From Zymomonas sp. (GTDB lineage: Bacteria; Pseudomonadota; Alphaproteobacteria; Sphingomonadales; Sphingomonadaceae), in the NCBI RefSeq assembly GCF_020216885.1, contig NZ_JAIWON010000121.1, forward strand, positions 1-12,753: a stretch of 12,753 nucleotides of DNA, read 5' to 3'. The notes beneath the pieces are model-generated. The model did no database searches, was not told the DNA's origin, and saw only the letters and a list, made by a program, of their open reading frames with translations. Below, piece after piece: positions 1-7,468 of the stretch. Each line of letters starts with the position of its first letter. Position 1 is the stretch's first letter. The translations under genes were made by a program, and so were the position numbers.

Positions 1-84
1 CATTCTATCGGCATCACAGAAAAGGGTTGCGAAATCTTTACAAAAAGCGCAGCCGGATTAGATGCACCACCTTACTCGGTATAA
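1..84 (+). CDS. map: Type I methionine aminopeptidase, C-terminal end (partial)
   Basis: Frame 1 is open from the first base to a TAA at 82-84 and encodes 27 residues. They include HSIGITEKGCEIFT followed by GLDAPPYSV. This matches the C-terminal strand and tail of alphaproteobacterial type I methionine aminopeptidases, which typically read EHTIGVTE.GYEIFT...G...PPY. The enzyme removes the initiator methionine from nascent proteins in the cytosol using two metal ions. The leading His-Ser is next to the last catalytic Glu/His region, which lies outside the window, so no active-site residue can be checked. The identification rests on a short tail and the call is therefore moderate; another M24-family peptidase would be the alternative. 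An AT-rich perfect hairpin follows within 3 bp of the stop. Confidence 0.72.
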   Translation, partial: HSIGITEKGCEIFTKSAAGLDAPPYSV

Positions 85-86
85 CA

Positions 87-124
87 TTGTTATTTTATAA
101 CAAAAATTCATGATAAGCTATCAT
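87..124. promoter_or_regulatory. Two tandem small inverted repeats ahead of threonine aldolase
   Basis: The 65-bp gap between the methionine aminopeptidase tail and the threonine aldolase holds two perfect inverted repeats. The first is TTGTTAT-ttt-ATAACAA (87-103, 7-bp arms) and the second is ATGATA-agc-TATCAT (110-124, 6-bp arms). Neither is GC-rich and no T tract follows, so they are poor intrinsic terminators. They lie where the promoter of the downstream gene should be; TATCAT at 119-124 resembles a -10 box but has no convincing -35. An operator role is inference only. Confidence 0.35.
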
Positions 125-149
125 ACATCATTTGGGGATAGTGAATATA

Positions 150-1163
150 ATGCAAAGTATTCGTTTCTTTTCCGATAACGCTGCCACGGTCGCAGCCCCC
201 GTCATGGATGCTATTATTGCCGCCAATCAAAGCGACATGGCGTATGATTCCGATAAATGGAGTCAGAAACTTGACGCTATTTTCTCGGAATTATTCGGGA
301 CAGAAGTAACGGCTCATTGGGCGGTCACCGGAACGGCGGCCAATGCCCTGTCTTTATCCGCTATCTGTCCGCCTTTTGGGGGGGTCTTATGCAGTCAGGA
401 TGCCCATGTCCAAACGGATGAAGGCGGCGCCCCTGAATTTTACACGGGCGGTTCCAAATTGTTATTGGTTCCGGGCGAAGGCGCTAAAATGACGCCCGAA
501 GCCTTAAAGACAAGAGCCGAAGCGATCGCTGACAGCGTCCATATGGTGCAACCTCATGCGGTGACCATTACCAATTCAACCGAATTAGGTCAGCTTTACA
601 CGCCAGAAGAAACAGCGGCTATTGGTGCGGTTGCCCGTGAAAAAGGCTTGCGTTTCCATCTGGATGGCGCCCGTTTTGCTAATGCGGTTGCTGCTCTCGG
701 CTGCAATCCGGCTGATCTGACATGGAAAGCCGGTGTTGATTTGATGAGCTTCGGCTTTACCAAAAATGGTGCCATGGCAGCAGAAGCGATCGTTTTCTTC
801 GATCGGGAGCTTGCCGCCCACAATAAACGCCGCCGGAAACGGGCAGGTCATTTGCTGTCCAAAGGTCGCTTTATTGCGGCTCAAATCGAAGCCATGTTGA
901 AAAATGATTTGTGGCTTGATCTGGCGCGCTCTTCCAATGCTGTTGCCAAACGGATTGCGGAAGCCGTCGATCCTAAAAGACATGCCTATCCGGTCAAAGC
1001 CAATGAAGTCTTCCTGTTCATTTCGATGGAAGAACGGGCAGAATTACGGAAACAAGGCTTTGTTTTCTATGACTGGGGTCATGACAAAATCCGTTTGGTT
1101 GCCTCATGGGATCAGCCGGAACATGAAGTCGTTGCATTAGAAAAAGCCTTAAAGGCTTTATAA
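150..1163 (+). CDS. ltaE: Low-specificity L-threonine aldolase (PLP fold type I)
   Basis: A 337-residue cytosolic enzyme of the beta-eliminating lyase/threonine aldolase family. It cleaves L-threonine and L-allo-threonine to glycine and acetaldehyde using pyridoxal phosphate, and the length is normal. Visible signatures are the N-terminal FFSDNAATVAAPVM, the phosphate/ring-binding stretch with TGTAAN (about 60-65), HVQTDEGGAPE with the ring-stacking His86, HLDGAR with the cofactor-binding Asp172, and SFGFTKNGA with the Schiff-base Lys205. I chose the ATG at 150 because GGGGA (134-138) sits 11 nt upstream. The frame is also open from a TTG at 132, which would absorb that ribosome site. Stop at 1163 overlaps an 8-bp inverted repeat (AAAGCCTT/AAGGCTTT, 1143-1159). 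A DMT transporter starts 37 bp downstream on the same strand, so co-transcription is likely. The low- versus L-allo-specific distinction cannot be made from sequence alone. Confidence 0.92.
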   Translation: MQSIRFFSDNAATVAAPVMDAIIAANQSDMAYDSDKWSQKLDAIFSELFGTEVTAHWAVTGTAANALSLSAICPPFGGVLCSQDAHVQTDEGGAPEFYTGGSKLLLVPGEGAKMTPEALKTRAEAIADSVHMVQPHAVTITNSTELGQLYTPEETAAIGAVAREKGLRFHLDGARFANAVAALGCNPADLTWKAGVDLMSFGFTKNGAMAAEAIVFFDRELAAHNKRRRKRAGHLLSKGRFIAAQIEAMLKNDLWLDLARSSNAVAKRIAEAVDPKRHAYPVKANEVFLFISMEERAELRKQGFVFYDWGHDKIRLVASWDQPEHEVVALEKALKAL

Positions 1164-1200
1164 AAAGAAGGTCGGATAACCATCCGAAAGAGGGGATAGA

Positions 1201-2157
1201 ATGAAGGAAGCAGAAAGGGATAGTCAGCCAGAATTAAGGCTGACATCCCCCAAGGTTTTTTTGCCTTTTTTGCTGGTAATTTTGATCTGGAGTACGACAT
1301 GGATTGTCATTCGGGATCAAGTCCATTCTGTCCCCGCTAACTGGTCAGTCTGCTATCGTTTTATGATAGCGGGATTGATGATGCTGCTGTTCTGTCGGAT
1401 AAAAGGGTATAAATTGACCCTCGACCGCAGTAACCAATTTTTCTGCATAACCGTTGGCTTGCTTTTGATTACCATTGACTATGGCTTTCTTTACGCGGCG
1501 GAACGACATATTACATCAGGGTTGGTGGCGGTTGTCTTTGCCCTTATCATTGTCCCCAACAGCTTTTTTGCGCGGGTTTTCTTAGGCAAAAAAAGCTCAC
1601 CCTATTTTATTCTTGGTGCCGTCTTGGCCGGTATCGGCCTAGGGCTGCTTTTTCGTAGCCAGCTAGCCTATTTATCCGACCGGACAGAAATGAAACTGGG
1701 GCTGGCGATGTCACTTATCGCCGTTCTTAGTACGTCACTGGCTGAAATCCTGCTTTCGACACCGCGCGGGAAATCCAAACCGACCGCTGTTTTTTTGGCA
1801 TGGTCAATGCTTTGGGGCGGTATCGGAAATGGATTTGTGGCGCTTTTTCTGGATGGCGCGCCTGTTATCGGCGGTAGTGCCTATATCGGTAGCCTTTTAT
1901 ATCTAAGCCTGTTTGGCTCGGTGCTGGCCTTTATCTTGTATTTCTACGTTTTACACAGCGTTGGACCTGATATGGCAGCCTATGCCCATGTGATGATACC
2001 GATCATCGCTATGATTATTTCTACCCTATATGAAAATTATATCTGGAGTCCTACCGCCATTGCGGGGAGTATTCTGGTTCTAACAGGGTTGTTTTTGGCG
2101 ATGAAATCACAAAGTAAATCAACGCGATCTGCCATCGTCAAAATGAGGATTGATTAA
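1201..2157 (+). CDS. DMT-superfamily EamA/RhaT-type transporter
   Basis: A 318-residue inner-membrane protein with a short charged N-terminus and about ten hydrophobic segments (roughly 19-38, 48-66, 79-97, 104-122, 133-151, 165-183, 197-217, 227-251, 259-276, 285-302), the EamA-repeat plan of the drug/metabolite transporter superfamily. Family-like features include the first-helix IWSTTWIVI, and a GPDMAAYAHVMIPIIA stretch of the kind found in the second EamA repeat. The members usually export small metabolites such as amino acids. The substrate here is unknown; sitting 37 bp behind a threonine aldolase and 80 bp ahead of an aminopeptidase suggests, by inference only, an amino acid or related product. 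AGGGG at 1191-1195 supports the ATG at 1201. A small CGGAT/ATCCG hairpin (1173-1186) lies just before the ribosome site. Confidence 0.88.
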   Translation: MKEAERDSQPELRLTSPKVFLPFLLVILIWSTTWIVIRDQVHSVPANWSVCYRFMIAGLMMLLFCRIKGYKLTLDRSNQFFCITVGLLLITIDYGFLYAAERHITSGLVAVVFALIIVPNSFFARVFLGKKSSPYFILGAVLAGIGLGLLFRSQLAYLSDRTEMKLGLAMSLIAVLSTSLAEILLSTPRGKSKPTAVFLAWSMLWGGIGNGFVALFLDGAPVIGGSAYIGSLLYLSLFGSVLAFILYFYVLHSVGPDMAAYAHVMIPIIAMIISTLYENYIWSPTAIAGSILVLTGLFLAMKSQSKSTRSAIVKMRID

Positions 2158-2226
2158 AGCCGTCTCTTCAAGAAATGGCTCTTTCAATAGCTTATTTTCA
2201 GTATCACAAAGCTCTCAATCAAGCTC

Positions 2227-2232
2227 AGGAGA
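2227..2232 (+). promoter_or_regulatory. Ribosome binding site deciding the pepN start
   Basis: AGGAGA lies 5 nt ahead of the ATG at 2238. It is the strongest Shine-Dalgarno in this gap and rules against the in-frame ATG at 2175, which would add 21 residues with no family counterpart. Confidence 0.8.
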
Positions 2233-2237
2233 TAAAT

Positions 2238-4841
2238 ATGTCAGAGAATCACTCTGATACGCCCGTGGTCATTCACCGTCATGCCTACAGACCTCCTGAT
2301 TGGCTGGTGCCGACCATCGCGCTTGATTTTGCATTGGATCCTAAAAAAACACGGGTCAAGGCACGTCTTCAGGTAAAACGTAACGGCGACCATAATCGCC
2401 CTTTAAAATTGGATGGTAATAACCAAAAACTTCTTGCTTTTTCAGTAGATGGTCAGGATGCCCAATCACAGGTAAAACAAGAAAAAGACGGTCTGGTTAT
2501 CGCGCTTGAGGGTGAAGCCCATATTATCGAGACCGAGGTTGAAATCTCTCCTGAAAGCAATTCCCAACTTATGGGACTCTATGCTTCTTCGGGACTTCTT
2601 TGCACGCAATGCGAAGCTGAAGGCTTCCGACGGATTACCTATTTCCCTGATCGTCCTGATATTCTGAGCCGCTATACCGTCAGACTGGAAGCGGATGAAA
2701 CGGCCTTTCCGGTCTTGCTCTCTAACGGCAATCTGACATTGGAAGGCAAGGGTGAAAATGGCCGCCATTTTGCGCTTTGGAATGATCCTTTCCCAAAACC
2801 CTGTTATCTCTTTGCCTTGGTAGCGGGTAATCTGGCTGCTTATCGCGACGAATTTACCACCCAGTCAGGCCGCAAAGTTGCGCTCGCTATCTGGGTTAGA
2901 CCGGATGACATCAACAAGACTCATCACGCCATGAATGCCTTAAAAATGGCAATGGCATGGGATGAAAAGGTCTATGGCCGTGAATATGATCTCGATCAGT
3001 TCAATATTGTGGCGGTTGATGATTTCAATTTCGGTGCCATGGAAAATAAAAGCCTGAATATCTTTAATTCACGCTATATTCTTGCTGACCCTGACACGGC
3101 GACCGATGCCGATTATGATGCGATCGCAGGGGTCGTTGCCCATGAATATTTCCATAACTGGTCAGGCAACCGCGTCACCTGTCGCGATTGGTTTCAGCTT
3201 TCTTTAAAAGAAGGCTTTACCGTTTTCCGCGACCAAAGTTTTTCGGCTGATCTCGGCTCTCCTGCGGTCAAACGTATCGAAGATGTCCGCAGCCTGCGGG
3301 CTGCCCAATTCCCCGAAGATGCGGGGCCCTTAGCCCATCCGATCCAGCCCGATAGCTATATCGAAATCTCGAATTTCTATACAGCCACCGTCTATAATAA
3401 AGGGGCAGAAATCATCCGAATGATGCACCAGCTACTCGGTGCTGAAAAATTCAGGAAGGGAACTGACCTTTATTTTGAACGCCATGATGGTGAAGCGGCT
3501 ACCTGCGAAAATTTTGTAGCGGCGATGGAAGATGCCAGCGGGGTCAATCTGACGGATTTTCGTAACTGGTATCATCAGGCAGGTACGCCCCAATTAAAGG
3601 CCAACTTAACTTGGAATGCTGCAACAAAAACAGCGACGCTTACTTTGTCGCAACAGACAGCCGCTACGCCATCACAGCCTGAAAAACAGCCGGTTGTTTT
3701 ACCTGTTGCGATCGCTTTAATCGGCAAACAAACGGGTAAAAATCTGATTGGCGAACAGTTGCTTACGCTGACCAAAAACAGCGAAAGCTACTGCTTTGAG
3801 AATCTGGCGGAAGAACCCCTTCTTTCAATTAACCGCCATTTCTCGGCACCTGTTACGGTTGAAAACCCAGTCAGCCCCCAAGACCTCGCTTTCTTGTCAG
3901 CCAATGATGATGATCCTTTTGCCCGTTACGAAGCGATGCAAGAGCTGATGCTTGATTTCATGGTTGCTCGCGTGCAGGGGGAACCGGTCGATCCAAAAAC
4001 GGTTATCAATGCAGTTGAAAAAACGCTGACTAACACGGATTTGGATAACGCCTTTATTGCCGAAGCCGTCATTCTGCCTTCTGAAAATAGGGTCGGCGAA
4101 AAACTCGATATCGTTGATCCAAAACGGATTGCCGAAATTCGCGATGATCTCCGAAAAACACTAGGGCAGGCGCTCGAAAAATTGTGGCGGCAAGCCTATC
4201 AAGACTGTGAACGGCCAAGCTATCAATATACCCCCGAAGCCGTTGGGGCGCGCCGTTTAAAAAATGTCGCACTCAGCTATTTGGCGGCTGGAGAACTGGC
4301 TGACGCACCCAAGATGGCATGGCAGCAATTTGAAAAAGCCGACAATATGACCGATCGGCGTGGTGCCTTGGATGTGCTCGTTAACGGCTTTTCGCCAGAA
4401 AGAGAAAAGGCGCTCACCGCTTTTTACGAACGCTATAAAGGTAATGCGCTGGTTATTGATAAATGGTTTGCAGTTCAGGCTTTTTCAACCCGTCCAGATG
4501 TTATAGAAAATGTGAAGAAACTGGCGAAACATCCTGATTTTACACTGAAAAATCCGAATCGCGCTCGCGCTTTAATTGGCAGCTTTGCCCATAATGCCCG
4601 CGCTTTCCATAATTTGTCAGGGGAGGGGTATCGCTTTGTCACGGATATGGTTATCGCGCTCGACAAGATCAATTCACAGACGGCGGCTAGAATGATTGCA
4701 CCCTTTGGTCGTTGGCAACGCTATGATTTTGATCGGGCAGAAATGATGCAAAATGCCTTGAAGCGCATTTTATCCACGCCTGATTTGTCCCGTGACGTGT
4801 TCGAGCAAGCCTCAAAAAGCCTGCTTCCGAACAAAGCCTAA
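2238..4841 (+). CDS. pepN: Aminopeptidase N, M1 zinc metallopeptidase
   Basis: An 867-residue cytosolic aminopeptidase of the bacterial PepN branch (E. coli PepN is 870). It removes N-terminal residues from peptides late in protein turnover. The substrate-anchoring exopeptidase motif GAMEN is at 266-270. The zinc site is HEYFH at 302-306 (His302, catalytic Glu303, His306), with the third ligand Glu325 in LKEGFT 18 residues on, the exact gluzincin spacing. The all-beta N-terminal domain occupies about the first 190 residues, the thermolysin-like domain follows to about 440, and a beta domain then a helical C-terminal domain complete the protein. The start at 2238 (MSENHSD) fits E. coli numbering with a small constant offset. 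It is third in a same-strand run after the aldolase and the transporter, and a strong terminator follows 36 bp after the stop. Confidence 0.97.
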   Translation: MSENHSDTPVVIHRHAYRPPDWLVPTIALDFALDPKKTRVKARLQVKRNGDHNRPLKLDGNNQKLLAFSVDGQDAQSQVKQEKDGLVIALEGEAHIIETEVEISPESNSQLMGLYASSGLLCTQCEAEGFRRITYFPDRPDILSRYTVRLEADETAFPVLLSNGNLTLEGKGENGRHFALWNDPFPKPCYLFALVAGNLAAYRDEFTTQSGRKVALAIWVRPDDINKTHHAMNALKMAMAWDEKVYGREYDLDQFNIVAVDDFNFGAMENKSLNIFNSRYILADPDTATDADYDAIAGVVAHEYFHNWSGNRVTCRDWFQLSLKEGFTVFRDQSFSADLGSPAVKRIEDVRSLRAAQFPEDAGPLAHPIQPDSYIEISNFYTATVYNKGAEIIRMMHQLLGAEKFRKGTDLYFERHDGEAATCENFVAAMEDASGVNLTDFRNWYHQAGTPQLKANLTWNAATKTATLTLSQQTAATPSQPEKQPVVLPVAIALIGKQTGKNLIGEQLLTLTKNSESYCFENLAEEPLLSINRHFSAPVTVENPVSPQDLAFLSANDDDPFARYEAMQELMLDFMVARVQGEPVDPKTVINAVEKTLTNTDLDNAFIAEAVILPSENRVGEKLDIVDPKRIAEIRDDLRKTLGQALEKLWRQAYQDCERPSYQYTPEAVGARRLKNVALSYLAAGELADAPKMAWQQFEKADNMTDRRGALDVLVNGFSPEREKALTAFYERYKGNALVIDKWFAVQAFSTRPDVIENVKKLAKHPDFTLKNPNRARALIGSFAHNARAFHNLSGEGYRFVTDMVIALDKINSQTAARMIAPFGRWQRYDFDRAEMMQNALKRILSTPDLSRDVFEQASKSLLPNKA

Positions 4842-4877
4842 AACTAAAACGATCTATCAATAAAATACCTTATCGAC

Positions 4878-4910
4878 AAAAAAGGCTGCCTTTTTATGGC
4901 AGCCTTTTTT
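4878..4910. terminator. Bidirectional intrinsic terminator
   Basis: A perfect 13-bp inverted repeat, AAAAAAGGCTGCC and GGCAGCCTTTTTT, surrounds a 7-nt loop (4891-4897). The T run on the + strand and the A run at the left arm give a U tail in either direction. It lies between the convergent pepN and aldo/keto reductase stops, so it plausibly ends both transcripts. Confidence 0.93.
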
Positions 4911-4966
4911 ATTTCAAAGTCGATTTTGTTATTTCAGATATGATCGACTTACCGCATAATAATCCC

Positions 4967-5812
4967 TTAAAATTCTTCATAGCGGGCAGGGTCTTGGTCG
5001 GCCAAGCGTCCATTAGGCTGAGCCAATGTCGCGATAACTTCTATATCCTGCGGCGACAGCTCAAAATCAAACAAGGATAAATTTTCAATCTGACGCTCTT
5101 TGCTCGAGGCTTTAGGAATCGGTATGGCTCCAAGCTGGACATGCCAACGCAAAATAACCTGCGGGATAGACTTACCCAATCGATCCGCAATTTTTTTAAT
5201 CGTGTCGTCCTGTAGCAACTTGCTGGCACGTCCCAAAGGACTCCATGATTCGGTTACGATACCATGGGCTTTATCCCATGCGCGTTGTTCTTCCTGCGGG
5301 AAATAGGGATGTAGTTCGACCTGATTGACGGCTGGAGTCACGCCGGTTTCTTTAATCAGTCTTTCCAGATGTTCCGGTAAAAAGTTACAAACACCGATTG
5401 ATCGGATCAATCCCCGTTTTTGGGCTTCAATCAAGGCCTGCCACGCCTCAACATAGAGATTTTTGCTCGGATTAGGCCAATGAATTAGATAGAGATCGTA
5501 ATAATCAAGCTGCGCTCGATAAAGTGACTCCTCTACCGTTGCAATGGCCTCTTCAAAATGATGATGCCGCCCCGGCAATTTGGACACAATCCGCAATTTA
5601 TCACGGACAATACCGGCTTCTCGGACAGCTTCGCCTACGGCACCTTCATTTTCATAATTAAAAGCGGAATCGAGCAAGCGGTATCCGAATTTAATCGCAC
5701 TGACGATATCGTCAACACCGGTCACACCGTTTAATTTATAGGTGCCAAAACCTACGGCAGGCAAATCATTGCCGTCATTCAGACGGATAGAGGGTATCGA
5801 AATAGGGGACAT
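4967..5812 (-). CDS. Aldo/keto reductase (2,5-diketo-D-gluconate reductase-like)
   Basis: A 281-residue cytosolic NADPH-type aldo/keto reductase of the short AKR5/DkgA-like group. The catalytic tetrad is visible: Asp48 and Tyr53 in LLDSAFNYENE, Lys78 in IVSKLPG, His111 in YLIHWP. Also present are IGVCNF, the NQVELHP stretch, and the C-terminal cofactor segment IPIPKASSKERQIENL. Such enzymes reduce aldehydes and ketones, including methylglyoxal, sugar-derived dicarbonyls and furan aldehydes; the substrate of this one cannot be read from sequence. Two adjacent ATG codons (5815 and 5812) follow GGAG (5820-5823). The second has the better 7-nt spacing and begins MSPISIP, so I chose it. An open extension to 5845 would bury that ribosome site. 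It ends against pepN across the shared terminator. The next gene upstream is 264 bp away, so it probably has its own promoter. Confidence 0.93.
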   Translation of the reverse strand: MSPISIPSIRLNDGNDLPAVGFGTYKLNGVTGVDDIVSAIKFGYRLLDSAFNYENEGAVGEAVREAGIVRDKLRIVSKLPGRHHHFEEAIATVEESLYRAQLDYYDLYLIHWPNPSKNLYVEAWQALIEAQKRGLIRSIGVCNFLPEHLERLIKETGVTPAVNQVELHPYFPQEEQRAWDKAHGIVTESWSPLGRASKLLQDDTIKKIADRLGKSIPQVILRWHVQLGAIPIPKASSKERQIENLSLFDFELSPQDIEVIATLAQPNGRLADQDPARYEEF

Positions 5813-5993
5813 CATACTTCTCCATATAGAGGATGATTCCCCCATCCTGACCCTATTGATAAAGGCTGTAAAACCCCGATTTTCAAAGAAAACGCTGTCA
5901 TACGACCATCAGAGTGATTTCCACGGTCAATGCTTTTAAAAGAACGAAAAGTTAAATGAGCGATAAAGAAAGGACGGCTAGGGCAAAGGGCAT

Positions 5994-6022
5994 ATTGGGC
6001 GCAATTTACCCATGCGCCCAAT
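5994..6022. terminator. Strong GC-rich hairpin downstream of the DUF4431 gene
   Basis: A perfect 10-bp inverted repeat, ATTGGGCGCA and TGCGCCCAAT, has a 9-nt loop; one further T-A pair can form. It lies 54 bp past the stop of the minus-strand DUF4431-type gene and upstream of the aldo/keto reductase. No clear T tract follows in either direction, so it may be a weak terminator or a 3'-end stabilising hairpin. Placement between the two minus-strand genes suggests it separates their transcripts. Confidence 0.5.
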
Positions 6023-6075
6023 AAATAAAGATATTAAATAGCGTTTATCACGCCACTATTATCTGCCCATAGAAT

Positions 6076-6849
6076 CTAACAACCGCCATTCAAAGTCCGA
6101 ATAGACTGTATGAAATTACGGCCACCACGCATAGTCGTTGTGACAGCCGCTCTGCTATTGCAGATGCGCGATCTCGTGGCATAACGATAATGCACAATAA
6201 AGTTGTTGGTATTTTCCTGCGCAATATCCAGCAATTGTATCCGATTGGTCAGACTACCATAAAATTTGCTCAGATTCGGCGCGGAGAAGGCAGGTGTCGA
6301 TCGTTTTTCAGGCACAACCATAGCCGAAGCAATTTCTCCTTGCCCGTCTCCTAATGCGGTATAAAATGCCCGTATCGTTGTTGCCGCCGTGCCATATTCA
6401 TCCGTAAAATCCATTGGTTTTGCTTGAGAATGCGCAGGGCGAATAGCCGTTACCGTGGCCACCAATGGCTCGTGATGATGTCCGGTTTCGGCGGCCATCG
6501 GTTCAGTCAGCTGTACAGTCACATTCTGATGAAGCAGAGAATGAAGCTGCTTTGATGTTGTTTGGGATCCAACCAATTGAACTGACTGAAAATGATTCTT
6601 GGGGTCAGCAAATTCGTCGCCAGAAAGGCAAATCGGATTACGAAGTTTTAAAATATAGCTTGGTTCTGGTGTATCACCCGTTTGGATGTCTTCGTAATTG
6701 GGCGGGCCCGGAAAAACAACATATTCGACTATGCCTGTTAATTCCGAAGGTTCCCCCTTCTCTAAATTATAACATTGGCCAGCCCAAGCAACGCTTTGCC
6801 AAAAACAACCTAGGACAGATATCAATATAATGAAAAAATATTTTAACAT
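6076..6849 (-). CDS. Exported protein with DUF4431-like domain, function unknown
   Basis: A 257-residue protein with a clear Sec signal peptide: Lys3, a hydrophobic core 5-20, and a likely signal peptidase I site after AWA (21-23), leaving a mature protein starting GQC. It is therefore probably periplasmic. Residues about 35-137 resemble DUF4431: LTGIVEYVVFPGPPNYEDI, a following GDTPEP..YIL.L..PICL, and GHHHEPLVATVTAI near 123-136. The remainder (about 150-257) looks like a separate small alpha/beta domain, beginning TIRAFYTALGDGQGE, reminiscent of NTF2-like folds but not recognised. Mature cysteines 26, 74, 230 and 257 could form disulfides. Upstream the spacer is very AT-rich and the Shine-Dalgarno (AAAGG) is weak. 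No neighbour suggests a role. The domain name comes from remembered consensus and was not searched. Confidence 0.75.
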   Translation of the reverse strand: MLKYFFIILISVLGCFWQSVAWAGQCYNLEKGEPSELTGIVEYVVFPGPPNYEDIQTGDTPEPSYILKLRNPICLSGDEFADPKNHFQSVQLVGSQTTSKQLHSLLHQNVTVQLTEPMAAETGHHHEPLVATVTAIRPAHSQAKPMDFTDEYGTAATTIRAFYTALGDGQGEIASAMVVPEKRSTPAFSAPNLSKFYGSLTNRIQLLDIAQENTNNFIVHYRYATRSRICNSRAAVTTTMRGGRNFIQSIRTLNGGC

Positions 6850-7359
6850 TGTAAAAATGCCTTTAAATTATCTAAAATATATTTCCATCTCCATGAATGT
6901 CTATAAAAATCTAAAAACACTATTTTTTTATTAGGTATTTATCGATAGTATATATATAAAAATATCTGTAATACACCTTAATTCAGATGAATTAAGAGAT
7001 AAGTTATTCATAATTTAATTATGTTCCATCGATTTAATCTCGATAGAATTAAGATATAGAAAATTCTAAAATAGGCACTGCCATTGAAGGCATGGTTCCA
7101 TTTATCCACTTCCTATCAAAAAGCAGAAATATCTTCTTAGAAGATCAACAAAGAAACCTATTTTTAAAGCATGCAGATATCCTAACATAGGGGAAATAGG
7201 AGAATAAACATCACACTATCCCCAAATAATAGAATAGGTAATATTTCAAGCCCCGATATATTCAGGAGATTCTAAGCCCTTAAAGTCAAAACAAGACTTA
7301 CATAGACTCAATGTATAAATTTTAAGGAAAAAGCAAAACGACAAGGACTATCGTTGAAA
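6850..7359. other. AT-rich gene-free spacer
   Basis: About 510 bp with no credible gene, clearly more AT-rich than its neighbours. It must hold the promoter of the minus-strand DUF4431-type gene, but I cannot pick one among many TA-rich hexamers. Small palindromes are present: CTTAATTC/GAATTAAG with a 4-nt loop (6977-6996) and ATCTTCT/AGAAGAT with a 1-nt centre (7131-7145). A 45-codon open stretch (7053-7187, + strand) contains ATG at 7092 with GAAGG only 1 nt upstream; that spacing is too short for normal initiation and the 32-residue peptide is not recognised. It could be a decayed gene, an undetected small RNA or plain spacer. Confidence 0.5.
7328..7355 (-). terminator. Possible weak terminator after tRNA-Asn
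   Basis: On the minus strand, AACGA and TCGTT arms (7351-7355 and 7337-7341) with a 9-nt loop are followed by TTGC and five T residues (7332-7328). The stem is only 5 bp, but it starts 4 nt beyond the CCA end of the tRNA, where an intrinsic terminator for a single-gene tRNA transcript would be expected. Confidence 0.35.
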
Positions 7360-7434
7360 TGGCTCCCCGAGTAGGATTCGAACCTACGACCTGCCGATTA
7401 ACAGTCGGACGCTCTACCGCTGAGCTATCAGGGA
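7360..7434 (-). tRNA. tRNA-Asn (anticodon GTT)
   Basis: A complete 75-nt cloverleaf including an encoded CCA (complement of 7360-7362). The acceptor stem TCCCTGA/TCGGGGA has one T-G wobble. The D arm is GCTC-AGCGGTA-GAGC. The anticodon loop CTGTTAA places GTT at 7402-7400, decoding AAC/AAU as asparagine. The T arm is GTAGG-TTCGAAT-CCTAC with a 5-nt variable region, and the discriminator base is G. The outermost anticodon-stem pair (27-43) is a T-C mismatch, the only irregularity. It stands alone between the DUF4431-type gene and the divergent metallopeptidase gene and has its own promoter-like sequence upstream. Confidence 0.97.
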
Positions 7435-7468
7435 ACACTATGTCAGTCACCGCGTTGGGTGTGAAGCG

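Noticed and set aside
585..983. 132-codon open frame antisense to threonine aldolase
   Set aside because: Lies entirely within a confidently assigned enzyme whose catalytic motifs are intact on the opposite strand.
1143..1159. AAAGCCTT/AAGGCTTT palindrome at the end of threonine aldolase as a terminator
   Set aside because: The centre is a single nucleotide so the stem must open to form a loop, and no T tract follows; it encodes the normal protein C-terminus.
2175..2237. N-terminal extension of PepN from the ATG at 2175
   Set aside because: A strong ribosome site at 2227-2232 and E. coli PepN length point to the ATG at 2238.
6465..6830. 121-codon open frame antisense to the DUF4431-type gene
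   Set aside because: Fully inside a gene with a signal peptide and recognisable domain on the other strand; no ribosome site and no family resemblance.
7092..7190. 32-codon small ORF in the AT-rich spacer
   Set aside because: Its purine-rich stretch is only 1 nt from the ATG, too close for initiation, and the peptide is not recognised; mentioned under the spacer only.
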